Positions 39,441-47,416 of a stretch of 64,000 nt of DNA are shown here, piece by piece (position 1 is the first letter of the stretch; every line of letters starts with the position of its first letter). Below the pieces are notes generated by a model. It searched no databases, had not been told where the DNA came from, and saw only the letters and a list, made by a program, of their open reading frames with translations. Location of the stretch: positions 124,001-188,000 of IMG/VR virus record IMGVR_UViG_3300042540_001399. One strand, 5' to 3'. Origin of the DNA: a virus. A program made the translations under genes and the position numbers.

Positions 39441-39447
39441 TATTTAT
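39441..39447 (+). promoter_or_regulatory. TATTTAT box (putative late promoter)
   Basis: 4 bases before the ATG at 39452. Confidence 0.55.
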
Positions 39448-39451
39448 ATAT

Positions 39452-40666
39452 ATGAACCTGAAAAATGAACTATTGAGAATTGCTCAACTTTCCAAAAAAA
39501 TAATTGGTGAAGGTTCATTCAAAATGACTATTATATCAGAAGATAAAAAAGATGATCTTTTAAAACAGTATGGTGAAGATTATGAATGGTTAATTGATTA
39601 TTTGTATGATGAAGATCCATCCCCTTCTAAAAAATATGTTAATTGGATGGTCAAAACTTATTTAAATAACGAGTCAATTGACCAAACCAATATGGCTGGC
39701 ATGATTCAATATTTTGATAAAAATCAACACAAGTTTCAAAAAAAAGATATCTATCAATACACTTATGACGAGCTAGTTAGAGCTTATGAACAAGCGTTAA
39801 CAAAAATTTCGAAAAGAGAAATTTCTTCAGCTGGTGTAGAAAAACTTTATGAAGACGAAAGATATGTTCTGGTAAGACCCAAAAACGAAGAAGCTTCCTG
39901 TAAGTACGGTGCAAACACCAAATGGTGTATTGCATCAAGAATGAATAACTATTTTTATTCCTACAGCGATGAAAATCTTTTCTTTTTCATAATTGACAAA
40001 TTGAGACAACCAATAGAAGGAAAAAAAAAGTCTTCTAACTATTTCAAAATTGCGGTTCAATATTCGCCTAATAAAGAACTATCTTGGGACCATGGTGGAG
40101 TGTCAGATTTTAGTAAACAAATGTTTTTGAAACAAAGTCAAAAAGGTGTTATACAATATTGGAATTCGGTTGACGAAAATATTACAAAAAAAACTGTTGA
40201 AAAATATTTACCCGATCAACTGTTAAGAACATTTATAGATTTGATTAAAAAACATACATATCAAGTTTATTTAAATTATTACGAAAAACAATTAGCAGAA
40301 AAACAAAAATTTGATTATGATTACTTTAAAAAGTTAAAAAAATCACTTAATACCAAAAAGAAAAATTTTAAAATCTTTTCTGATAAATATTTCAGTAATC
40401 CATCTGTAATTTTTGTGTATCAAACTAATGATTTATACGAAACGTTTGTACATTTTATGAAAAGTATACAAATGGAACCAAAAACATTCGATGAACTTTT
40501 GGAGTTTAAAAAAATTAAAGAAAGATATTACAAAGAAAAAAAAATACAAACTGATTTACAAACTCAGCTTAATGATTTATCTGAAGATGTCAAAAGGACC
40601 CAAAAAGAATATGATGAACTTCTAAAAATAGCAAAATCGTTGGAATTAAATATAGAATTCAGATAA
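39452..40666 (+). CDS. 'TKWC' paralog family protein, copy 3, leader-bearing
   Basis: 404 aa. The leader MNLKNELLRIAQLSKKIIGEG has an IGE-G site. The family core follows: LIDYLYDEDPSPSKKYVNWMVKTYL, RYVLVRPKNEEASCKYGANTKWCIASRMNNYF (TKWC near residue 155) and NLFFFIIDKL. The C-terminal ~100 residues form a coiled coil. This is the only one of three family copies with a leader and a TATTTAT box, so the same domain appears both as a probable intracellular and a probable virion form. Confidence 0.65.
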   Translation: MNLKNELLRIAQLSKKIIGEGSFKMTIISEDKKDDLLKQYGEDYEWLIDYLYDEDPSPSKKYVNWMVKTYLNNESIDQTNMAGMIQYFDKNQHKFQKKDIYQYTYDELVRAYEQALTKISKREISSAGVEKLYEDERYVLVRPKNEEASCKYGANTKWCIASRMNNYFYSYSDENLFFFIIDKLRQPIEGKKKSSNYFKIAVQYSPNKELSWDHGGVSDFSKQMFLKQSQKGVIQYWNSVDENITKKTVEKYLPDQLLRTFIDLIKKHTYQVYLNYYEKQLAEKQKFDYDYFKKLKKSLNTKKKNFKIFSDKYFSNPSVIFVYQTNDLYETFVHFMKSIQMEPKTFDELLEFKKIKERYYKEKKIQTDLQTQLNDLSEDVKRTQKEYDELLKIAKSLELNIEFR

Positions 40667-40684
40667 CTTTTTCAGTGAAGAATA

Positions 40685-40691
40685 TATTTAT
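40685..40691 (+). promoter_or_regulatory. TATTTAT box (putative late promoter)
   Basis: 26 bases before the ATG at 40718. Confidence 0.5.
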
Positions 40692-40717
40692 TATTATAAA
40701 ATAAAAAAAAACAAATT

Positions 40718-41143
40718 ATGAAAAGAATAGTTAGATTAACAGAATCAGATTTGGCTCGTATCGTTAGACGAGTTATCAGGGAAGAAGCTGAAGGTCAAGG
40801 AACAGAAAACAGAGAACAATATTACGAAATGATGAGAAATGGTAAATGTCCTAACGTTGTTTTGTCATACAAAAAAGATGGTGATTGGTTTGATAATCAT
40901 ACAAGTACATCTTTGTTTGACATGGCTTCTCGTGTAAATGGTTTGGACTTAAGTCAAAAACAAGGAAATGGTACCCTTGGTGAGTATCTTCTTATGATGG
41001 TAAGAAAAGGGAAACATGGTTTGAAATGTGGTAGTAACGGATATTACTTTTTGAAACCTGAAGAACAAGAAGTGGCTTCTGATGAGTATGGTATCACTAA
41101 GAAACTAGAAAGAAAATTCCAAGGACAAGGTGGACCAAGATAA
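40718..41143 (+). CDS. Leader-bearing virion-type protein, 141 aa
   Basis: The leader MKRIVRLTESDLARIVRRVIREE is a form I know from many uncharacterised proteins of Bacteroidota phages. The rest (YYEMMRNGKCPNVVLSYKKDGDWFDNH ... GKHGLKCGSNGYYFL) is Gly/Lys-rich and ends GQGGPR. Function unknown. Convergent with the next, minus-strand gene. Confidence 0.6.
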   Translation: MKRIVRLTESDLARIVRRVIREEAEGQGTENREQYYEMMRNGKCPNVVLSYKKDGDWFDNHTSTSLFDMASRVNGLDLSQKQGNGTLGEYLLMMVRKGKHGLKCGSNGYYFLKPEEQEVASDEYGITKKLERKFQGQGGPR

Positions 41144-41620
41144 TTAGTCCACCTTTATATCATATTTACTAAAAACGTATAGGTTAAATTCTGATTCAAA
41201 ATCCAAATTAATTTCAGTATAAGTTACTTGATCATTATTTTGGTCAATACGAATAGTTGAATATATTTTGGAAACATTTTGGTAAATATCATTATCGTAG
41301 TAAGAAATTTCGTAAATGTTATTTTTTTCTGATACTGTTACAGAATCAAACATTACAACACTACCATCGGAGTGAGTTACTACAACAATTTTAGATTTAA
41401 GATCAATTGTATACTTTGTATCGGTTGATCTTTTTTCGTTTAAATAAGATTTACCATCGATGTTTCTAGAATAATCAACTTCTGTGACATGTATACTTAT
41501 TGTATCAATTATATTTTGAGAAACAGAAGTGTTTATAGTATTGTAAATTTTAGTTGAGTCATTCATAAATGCAAATGAAGACAAAATAAACATAAGACAG
41601 ATTAAAAATAGATTTTTCAT
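41144..41620 (-). CDS. Secreted protein of unknown function, 158 aa
   Basis: A signal peptide (NLFLICLMFILSSFAF) is followed by a beta-rich, Asn/Ser/Thr-rich domain with repeated strand pairs. No lipobox Cys. The host-type promoter and export signal mark it as made and secreted in the infected cell rather than packaged. No family recognised. Confidence 0.6.
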   Translation of the reverse strand: MKNLFLICLMFILSSFAFMNDSTKIYNTINTSVSQNIIDTISIHVTEVDYSRNIDGKSYLNEKRSTDTKYTIDLKSKIVVVTHSDGSVVMFDSVTVSEKNNIYEISYYDNDIYQNVSKIYSTIRIDQNNDQVTYTEINLDFESEFNLYVFSKYDIKVD

Positions 41621-41634
41621 AAGGGTTTTTTTTA

Positions 41635-41642
41635 CAAAGATA
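41635..41642 (-). promoter_or_regulatory. Bacteroidota-type -7 box TATCTTTG, minus strand
   Basis: 14 bases before the ATG at 41620 on the minus strand. Confidence 0.55.
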
Positions 41643-41691
41643 TTATTTTTATTTGGTTAATCAAACTTTTTTTAAATAACTTTCTGATTTA

Positions 41692-41698
41692 TATTTAT
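41692..41698 (+). promoter_or_regulatory. TATTTAT box (putative late promoter)
   Basis: 6 bases before the ATG at 41705. Confidence 0.55.
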
Positions 41699-41704
41699 AA
41701 TAAA

Positions 41705-42145
41705 ATGAATAAAGTAAAAAATATTGTAAAAATTATTGTCGAAAGTGTTTCATTACAAGACTCATTAAAAAAAATGATTCGTGATTCAGGAATTGTAACA
41801 GCGGCAAAAGCTGTCGGTGGCATAAATAATGTTACAAAAATATTAGATATAGATTTTGAAAATAAAGACGATGTTGAAATGTTGATCAAAAATTACATTT
41901 ATTTTTGGAATGATAGCGATGTAGAAATTTCCTTTTTAGAAACACGAACATCAAAAAACGGAAACAGAATAATCAATATCCACTTTAATTCAGATAGTAA
42001 TGCTTCAAATATAGAAAGTTGGTTGGCAAGAACCTTGTCTGACGAAATGAATCAATTTTTTCCTTTCAGAATAGGGGTTACGTGGGAACCCTTTTTTGCA
42101 TCTAGAAATGTTAAAATATTTATTGATGCAACAAAACTCAATTGA
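41705..42145 (+). CDS. Leader-bearing protein with 'KAVGG' module
   Basis: 146 aa. The leader MNKVKNIVKIIVES (IVE site) is joined to SLKKMIRDSGIVTAAKAVGGINNVTKILDI, the module shared with the genes at 37883 and 49195. The C-terminal part is alpha/beta (RIINIHFNSDSNASNIESWLARTL). Function unknown. Confidence 0.6.
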   Translation: MNKVKNIVKIIVESVSLQDSLKKMIRDSGIVTAAKAVGGINNVTKILDIDFENKDDVEMLIKNYIYFWNDSDVEISFLETRTSKNGNRIINIHFNSDSNASNIESWLARTLSDEMNQFFPFRIGVTWEPFFASRNVKIFIDATKLN

Positions 42146-42281
42146 TCTTATAATCAAATCATAAAAACTAAATGTTAAGGGAAAGTTAAGTCGTTACCTT
42201 TTTGTTAAGTATTGTAAATGAATTGAACTTAACAAAATGGTTTACTATCTATTGTTAGATATAAACAATAAAATTAAAAAA

Positions 42282-43847
42282 ATGAAACAAATTTATCTAA
42301 CAATTTTTTCTGTAATGATGACAGTTTTGTCTTATTCACAGAATTCTTTTTGGACACCTACAACATACAGAGGTGCTTTTCCTATAACAGATAACACACC
42401 ACAAACAGATTGGACTCATGGTTGGTCTAATTGGGATCCACAAAATACACAGTACCCAACAACTCAATTGGTAATTAATACTGATGTAACTACTGATGCA
42501 ACTTGGTCAGGTGTTATAAAATTACAAAACAAAGTTTATATTAAAAATGGTGCAACACTTACAATACTTCCAGGAACTATAATTAGAGGTGATTACAATA
42601 GTCAAGGAACTCTAATTGTAACAAGAGGATCAAAAATTATTGCTGATGGAAATGTGAACCAACCAATCGTCTTTACCTCAAACAATCCTGTCGGAAGTAG
42701 AAACGAAGGAGATTGGGGAGGTTTAGTTCTTTTGGGGCATGCCATTAATAATCAACCTGGTGGTGTTGTTAACATAGAAGGATTACCACCATCTACAAAC
42801 ACTCAACATGGAGGAGGTAATGATAATGATAACTCAGGAGTGTTAAGATATGTAAGAATCGAATTTGCAGGAATTCCACTTGAACCAAACAAAGAAATTA
42901 ACGGATTAACATTCGGTTCAGTTGGAAGTTTAACTACAGTGGATTATGTACAAGTAAGTTTCTGTGGAGACGACTCGTTTGAGTGGTTCGGAGGAACGGT
43001 AAACTGTAAACATTTAATTTCATATTCAACAATAGATGACGATTTTGATACTGACTTTGGATACAGAGGTAAGGTTCAATTCGGTTTGGCGATTAGAAAT
43101 GAAAATTTGTCAGACGCAGCGGGCGACTCAAATTGTTTCGAATCGGATAATGACGCACAGGGTAGCGCTTCTCAACCATTGACGGCACCTATTTTTTCTA
43201 ACTTCACGATTATTGGGGCTAAGGGTGATGGGACTGTAATTCTTCCAGTGGGTGAAAAATTTGAAAAAGCTTTCAGATTAAGAAGAAATACTGCAACTTC
43301 TGTTTTCAACTCAATTGCGACAGGATGGGAAAAAGGATTATCTTTAGAGGGTGTTCCTGTTGAAAATAACATAACTTCAGGTGTTATGAACTTTAATAGT
43401 AACATACTTTCAAACTTTAATACTGGGACAGTTTGTTATACAACAACACCAAACTTTCTTTCATCTTATTTTTCTCAAAACTTGAATGACTCAACTTTAA
43501 CGAATCAAGACATCAATTGGGTTAACCCATTTGTTCAAATAGGATCAACACCTGATTTTAGATTGAATGGGTTCTCGTTTGCGGCAATTGGTGCCAACTT
43601 CCCTTTAAACATATTTGGAAATATTGCGTCAGTCGATGAACTTAATAATGGGTACACAATTTATCCTAACCCGGCAACCAATCAAATTACGGTTAATGAA
43701 AAAACTAATATCGAAGTTATGGATCAAAACGGGAAATTATTAGTAAGTTCTTTTGATAATCAAGTTGAATTGATAAATCTACCAAATGGAGTTTATTTTG
43801 TTAGACTAAACAACTCCAAGGTTGAAAAGTTAATAATTAGAAAATGA
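42282..43847 (+). CDS. T9SS-secreted beta-helix surface protein
   Basis: 521 aa from MKQIYLTIFSVMMTVLSYSQ, a typical Flavobacteria signal peptide. The long Gly/Asn-rich body has parallel beta-helix-like turns (GATLTILPGTIIRGDYNS; GDWGGLVLLGHA; IEFAGI). The last ~70 residues are a type IX secretion C-terminal sorting domain: YTIYPNPATNQITV ... IEVMDQNGKLL ... INLPNGVYFVRL ... KLIIRK. Known family behaviour is export through the host T9SS and attachment to the outer surface. It looks captured from a host genome. The 5' gap (42146-42236) has several GTTAAG repeats. Confidence 0.8.
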   Translation: MKQIYLTIFSVMMTVLSYSQNSFWTPTTYRGAFPITDNTPQTDWTHGWSNWDPQNTQYPTTQLVINTDVTTDATWSGVIKLQNKVYIKNGATLTILPGTIIRGDYNSQGTLIVTRGSKIIADGNVNQPIVFTSNNPVGSRNEGDWGGLVLLGHAINNQPGGVVNIEGLPPSTNTQHGGGNDNDNSGVLRYVRIEFAGIPLEPNKEINGLTFGSVGSLTTVDYVQVSFCGDDSFEWFGGTVNCKHLISYSTIDDDFDTDFGYRGKVQFGLAIRNENLSDAAGDSNCFESDNDAQGSASQPLTAPIFSNFTIIGAKGDGTVILPVGEKFEKAFRLRRNTATSVFNSIATGWEKGLSLEGVPVENNITSGVMNFNSNILSNFNTGTVCYTTTPNFLSSYFSQNLNDSTLTNQDINWVNPFVQIGSTPDFRLNGFSFAAIGANFPLNIFGNIASVDELNNGYTIYPNPATNQITVNEKTNIEVMDQNGKLLVSSFDNQVELINLPNGVYFVRLNNSKVEKLIIRK

Positions 43848-43933
43848 TTTTAACTTGGGGGTTATTTTTGGTATTGATTATACCAAGAATAATCAAAGAT
43901 AGAAAAGAATATCTCAAGTGGTCAAAAAAATAA
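43844..43933 (+). CDS. Possible 29-aa membrane peptide
   Basis: ATGA overlap with the stop of the T9SS protein. It encodes a hydrophobic stretch (ILTWGLFLVLIIP) and a basic tail. It precedes a terminator. Small, so uncertain. Confidence 0.35.
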   Translation: MILTWGLFLVLIIPRIIKDRKEYLKWSKK

Positions 43934-43939
43934 TAAAAG

Positions 43940-43965
43940 TCCTCACCAACAAGGTGGGGATTTTT
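43940..43965 (+). terminator. Rho-independent terminator
   Basis: Stem TCCTCACC pairs with GGTGGGGA, followed by five T. Confidence 0.8.
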
Positions 43966-44056
43966 GTTATCATAGATCAATCAATAAATGATTTACATGT
44001 TGATTCAAAAGGCCTATTATTTCCATACGAAAATAAACCAAAAACAAATATAAAAA

Positions 44057-44599
44057 ATGACAAAACTTGTAATTGACCCGTCCCACTCTGATTTGGGTTT
44101 TAAAATCAGACACTTAATGGTATCTAATGTAAAAGGTACATTAACTAATTACTCAGGAGGTATGACATATACCGCTGAAGATATGAGTGACGCTCAAGTA
44201 AGATTTGATGCCGAAGTAAACTCTATTTCTACAGGAAATGCTGACCGTGACGCACACTTAAACGCTGAAGACTTCTTCAACACAGAAAGATTCCCAAGAA
44301 TGTATTTTGAATCTACAATGGTAAATGTTGAAAACGGAAAGATGAAAGGTGAAATGACAATCAAAGATACAACAAAAGAAATCGAGTTGGATATTGAGTA
44401 TAACGGTAAGAGTGTTGATCCATGGGGTAATACGAAACATGGGTTTGAAATTACAGGAGTAATCAATCGTTCTGATTTTAATCTTACATGGAACGCACCT
44501 TTAGAAACAGGTGGTGTATTGTTGAGTGATGAAGTTAGATTAACACTTGATGTTCAGATGATGGAAATGGTTGAACAAACTGAAGAGCAACCCGCATAA
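44057..44599 (+). CDS. YceI-like protein
   Basis: 180 aa. LVIDPSHSDLGFKIRHLMVSNVKGTLTNYSGG, VNSISTGNADRDAHLNAEDFFNTERFPRMYFES and TLTIKD-like MTIKDTTKEIELDIEY are diagnostic of the YceI lipocalin-like fold, which binds polyisoprenoids or other lipids. It has no signal peptide, so it is likely cytoplasmic. It is flanked by terminators on both sides, suggesting an independent moron-like unit of host origin. Confidence 0.85.
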   Translation: MTKLVIDPSHSDLGFKIRHLMVSNVKGTLTNYSGGMTYTAEDMSDAQVRFDAEVNSISTGNADRDAHLNAEDFFNTERFPRMYFESTMVNVENGKMKGEMTIKDTTKEIELDIEYNGKSVDPWGNTKHGFEITGVINRSDFNLTWNAPLETGGVLLSDEVRLTLDVQMMEMVEQTEEQPA

Positions 44600-44628
44600 T
44601 ATAGTTTTAGAATAACACTAAAATATAG

Positions 44629-44662
44629 AAATCCCCACCAAAAAAGTGGGGATTTTTCTTTT
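44629..44662 (+). terminator. Rho-independent terminator
   Basis: Stem AAATCCCCAC pairs with GTGGGGATTT, followed by T-rich sequence. Confidence 0.85.
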
Positions 44663-44693
44663 TTATATCATTTACATTTACTATATTTTGTAT

Positions 44694-45011
44694 ATGTTAA
44701 GACACCAAAACCCAATTCAGATCAATTCTACAACAACAGGATTTGCTTCACCAGCGGAAACATACGTTGACAAACGATTAGATCTAAATGACTTGATTGT
44801 GAAAGATCACTACACAACATTTTATTTTAGATATTCAGGACCATCAGTCTTTGGAATCAATCAAGGTGATACAATAGTAATTGATCGAACTGAGAATCCA
44901 AAAGATGGGGATTTGGTAATCTTAACTGATAAGAATCATTTCAAACTTCGAGAGTTCAAAGGACAAAAAAACTTATGGGGAAAAGTAACATGGGTATTAA
45001 AGAAAATGTAA
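44694..45011 (+). CDS. umuD: UmuD-like S24 peptidase
   Basis: 105 aa from MLRHQNPIQ, placed just after a TATATTTTG box. The S24 peptidase fold is recognised from FRYSGPSVFGINQGDTIVIDR (Ser nucleophile in GPSVFG), NPKDGDLVILTDKNHFKLREF (Lys region) and a short N-terminal arm with GFASPAETYVDKRLDLNDLIVK resembling the UmuD cleavage region. In E. coli, RecA-assisted self-cleavage yields UmuD', the partner of UmuC. The gene pair here overlaps by 22 bases. Confidence 0.75.
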   Translation: MLRHQNPIQINSTTTGFASPAETYVDKRLDLNDLIVKDHYTTFYFRYSGPSVFGINQGDTIVIDRTENPKDGDLVILTDKNHFKLREFKGQKNLWGKVTWVLKKM

Positions 45012-46207
45012 AAAAGATTGGAATAATTGATTGTAACAACTTCTATGTTAGTTGTGAAAGATTATTTAATCCTGAATCTATTGGAAGACCAACCGTTGTA
45101 TTATCAAACAATGACGGATGTGTAATTGCCAGATCACAAGAAGCAAAAGACCTTGGAATTAAAATGGGGGAACCATTCTTTAAGAGTCGAGAGTTCATGG
45201 ACCAACATAGATTTTGTGTATACTCATCAAACTACAACCTGTATGGTGATATGTCAGATAGGGTTATGAAAGTAATCTCGGAGTTTGGAAATGATATTGA
45301 GGTATATTCAATTGATGAAGCGTTTGTTGATTTTTCAAACATACCTTTAGAAGATCTCACAGAAACATTAATAGCAATTAAAGAAGAAGTTAGAAAGAAA
45401 GTTGGAATTCCTGTATCAATTGGTGTTGGCCCAAACAAAACTTTAGCTAAACTAACATCCTTTTTAGCTAAACAACAGCTAAACTATAATGGTGTATGTT
45501 CATATTGGGACTTACCAAACTTTAGAAATATGTCTTATGGGATTAATGTTGATGAGGTTTGGGGTATTGGTAGAAAGTGGGCAAAAAAACTAAAAAACAT
45601 TGGGGTAGAATCAGTAGGTCAGTTTATTAACACAAACGAATATACTGTTAGAAAGTTGATGAATATCAATGGAGTAAAAACTCAATTGGAGTTAAAAGAA
45701 ATGTATTGTTTTTTAATTCAAAAGAAGTCCAAACCAAAAAAAAATATTGCATCTACTCGTTCTTTTGGAAAAGATGTACAGGACTTTGATCAACTGGGTG
45801 AAGCGATGTATACATACATTAAAAACGGTGTGAAGAAATTAAGTCAAAACAAGTTGTTTGCAAATAAAGTAACTATATTTGTTTCAGGAAATTATCATAA
45901 AGGTGATAAGTATTACCATTCTAAAACAATCAAACTTCAAAATCCAACTAGAGATCCTGACCTTATTTGGTCACAGATTCACGAACAATATAAAGTTCTT
46001 TGTGACAAATCTGAAAAGTATAAAAAGTGTGGAATAGTATTTAATGAACTTACTCCTGATACAATTATCCAAACTTCTTTATTTAGTGACGATGTTAAAG
46101 TTGTAAACGCCCCACAGAATGAAAACCATGAGTGGGAAATGAAACAAGACTATATTACTCAAAAGTACACAACATCATGGAATGAGTTACCACTTGTTTT
46201 TGTTTGA
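44990..46207 (+). CDS. umuC: Y-family DNA polymerase V catalytic subunit (UmuC-like)
   Basis: 405 aa from MGIKENVKKIGIIDCNNFYVSCERLF. Y-family motifs include IIDCNNFY (metal-binding Asp), PTVVLSNNDGCVIARSQEAKDLGI, the catalytic YSIDEAFVDF, and SIGVGPNKTLAKL. The HhH region (VWGIGRKWAKKLKNIGVESVGQF) and the C-terminal UmuC part are present, so it looks complete. It carries out translesion synthesis with UmuD'. The start overlaps umuD. Confidence 0.88.
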   Translation: MGIKENVKKIGIIDCNNFYVSCERLFNPESIGRPTVVLSNNDGCVIARSQEAKDLGIKMGEPFFKSREFMDQHRFCVYSSNYNLYGDMSDRVMKVISEFGNDIEVYSIDEAFVDFSNIPLEDLTETLIAIKEEVRKKVGIPVSIGVGPNKTLAKLTSFLAKQQLNYNGVCSYWDLPNFRNMSYGINVDEVWGIGRKWAKKLKNIGVESVGQFINTNEYTVRKLMNINGVKTQLELKEMYCFLIQKKSKPKKNIASTRSFGKDVQDFDQLGEAMYTYIKNGVKKLSQNKLFANKVTIFVSGNYHKGDKYYHSKTIKLQNPTRDPDLIWSQIHEQYKVLCDKSEKYKKCGIVFNELTPDTIIQTSLFSDDVKVVNAPQNENHEWEMKQDYITQKYTTSWNELPLVFV

Positions 46208-46212
46208 CGTAG

Positions 46213-46219
46213 TATTTAT
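46213..46219 (+). promoter_or_regulatory. TATTTAT box (putative late promoter)
   Basis: 5 bases before the ATG at 46225; marks the return to leader-bearing genes after the host-like island. Confidence 0.55.
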
Positions 46220-46224
46220 AGTTA

Positions 46225-47166
46225 ATGAAAAATTTAATTAGATCAATACTAAATGAAGAATTACACCGTGAAGTTATACATGAATGTACTATAGCTGCGG
46301 TAAGACTCGAAGATGGTGTTGTTTTGGCGAAAAATAGAGATCGTGGATATAAAGCAAGAGTTGAAATCATTCATGAAATAGTCAATGATGTTGAAATGGT
46401 TTATTGGAGAGATGTTGACACTGATTGGAGTGAAGGAATGAATGAATTTGGTATCGGGATTGTAAATTCAAGTTTATTAGTCGTTCAAGACGAAAAGGAA
46501 GGTAAAGGGGTTGAAAAAGAAAGAAAATCTGATGGAAAAGATAAGGACAAACCAGCAAAAAAAAGATTCGCGGCTGACGGTGGTAAAATTAGAAAGGCTC
46601 TAACTTATAAAACTTTACCTAAAGTTATCAAATCAATTATTTCTTTCAGAGGTGAAGATAAAAAAGATGTTGGCCTCAAAGGGGAAACAATAGTGTCCAA
46701 TAATGAAAATGTTTACGTAGTTGAAATGACCGCAAAACATTCCCCTGTGATCAAAAAATTGAAAAAAGAATCAAAATTAGTTGTCAGAACTAATCACGGC
46801 ATTTATCAGAAAAGTGCTGGTTATACCAGTGGTAAAAAAAGAAAATCTTCAGTTTCAAGGATGAAATTGGCTCAGGATCATCTCAAAGATGTAAAAAATG
46901 ATATGGATGTTATTGATGCTATGAAAAAGAAATACAAAAAAGATCCATTTTTGAATCCATACAGAACAAAAAATATGTATCACATGCAAACAACGGGACA
47001 AATTATGATGAATCTTGATAAAAAACTTGTTGTTGTAAGAATGGATAATGAAATGGGTGAATTTGTTGGAATAGAAAACAAACTTCCTAAAGATTATGAA
47101 CCCAAAATCAAAATCAAAGTCGAAAGTGAAAAAACACATGATAACGGTAAAAAACTACCAACTTAA
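46225..47166 (+). CDS. Leader-bearing Ntn-hydrolase-like protein (C45/C69-like)
   Basis: 313 aa. The class II leader MKNLIRSILNEE is followed after eight residues by Cys21 in ECTIAAVRLEDGVVLAKNRDRGY, the layout of N-terminal-nucleophile amidohydrolases. GMNEFGIGIVNSS and a later VVRTNHGIY fit the same fold. Activation in such enzymes requires exposing the Cys as the N-terminus, so removal of the leader could activate it (inference). A Lys-rich insert at about 95-115 and a basic C-terminus are unusual. Likely cleaves an amide bond of unknown type. Confidence 0.65.
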   Translation: MKNLIRSILNEELHREVIHECTIAAVRLEDGVVLAKNRDRGYKARVEIIHEIVNDVEMVYWRDVDTDWSEGMNEFGIGIVNSSLLVVQDEKEGKGVEKERKSDGKDKDKPAKKRFAADGGKIRKALTYKTLPKVIKSIISFRGEDKKDVGLKGETIVSNNENVYVVEMTAKHSPVIKKLKKESKLVVRTNHGIYQKSAGYTSGKKRKSSVSRMKLAQDHLKDVKNDMDVIDAMKKKYKKDPFLNPYRTKNMYHMQTTGQIMMNLDKKLVVVRMDNEMGEFVGIENKLPKDYEPKIKIKVESEKTHDNGKKLPT

Positions 47167-47202
47167 TTTTTGAAACATTCTTGTTTTTTAATTTTTTATT
47201 CT

Positions 47203-47210
47203 TATCTTTG
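47203..47210 (+). promoter_or_regulatory. Bacteroidota-type -7 box TATCTTTG
   Basis: 8 bases before the ATG of the 48-aa gene at 47219. Confidence 0.55.
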
Positions 47211-47218
47211 TCAAACTT

Positions 47219-47365
47219 ATGGAAACACAATTTGAAGATTTAGAAAAAAAAATACGTGAAAAATTTGCTGAAAGACAAAAAAATGTCCCTAGAGTTGTTG
47301 ACCGTTATTTAAGAATCAAATTCAAACAAAAACTTAAACAGTTTACAGGAATAAAACTGAAATAA
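47219..47365 (+). CDS. Small basic helical protein, 48 aa
   Basis: METQFEDLEKKIREKF then RVVDRYLRIKFKQKLKQF; amphipathic and basic. Its own host-type promoter and a terminator immediately after the stop make it a self-contained unit, which argues that it is real despite its size. Function unknown, possibly DNA/RNA-binding. Confidence 0.55.
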   Translation: METQFEDLEKKIREKFAERQKNVPRVVDRYLRIKFKQKLKQFTGIKLK

Positions 47366-47366
47366 C

Positions 47367-47396
47367 AAAACCCCACCATCTTGTGGGGTTTTTTAT
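47367..47396 (+). terminator. Rho-independent terminator
   Basis: Stem AAAACCCCAC pairs with GTGGGGTTTT, followed by T-run; directly precedes the next TATTTAT box. Confidence 0.85.
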
Positions 47397-47405
47397 TTAC
47401 TCTAA

Positions 47406-47412
47406 TATTTAT
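47406..47412 (+). promoter_or_regulatory. TATTTAT box (putative late promoter) heading the 47.4-53.5 kb operon
   Basis: 4 bases before the ATG at 47417. Nine genes follow with overlaps or very short gaps, so this box may drive the whole MNLQEN operon. Confidence 0.55.
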
Positions 47413-47416
47413 CATT

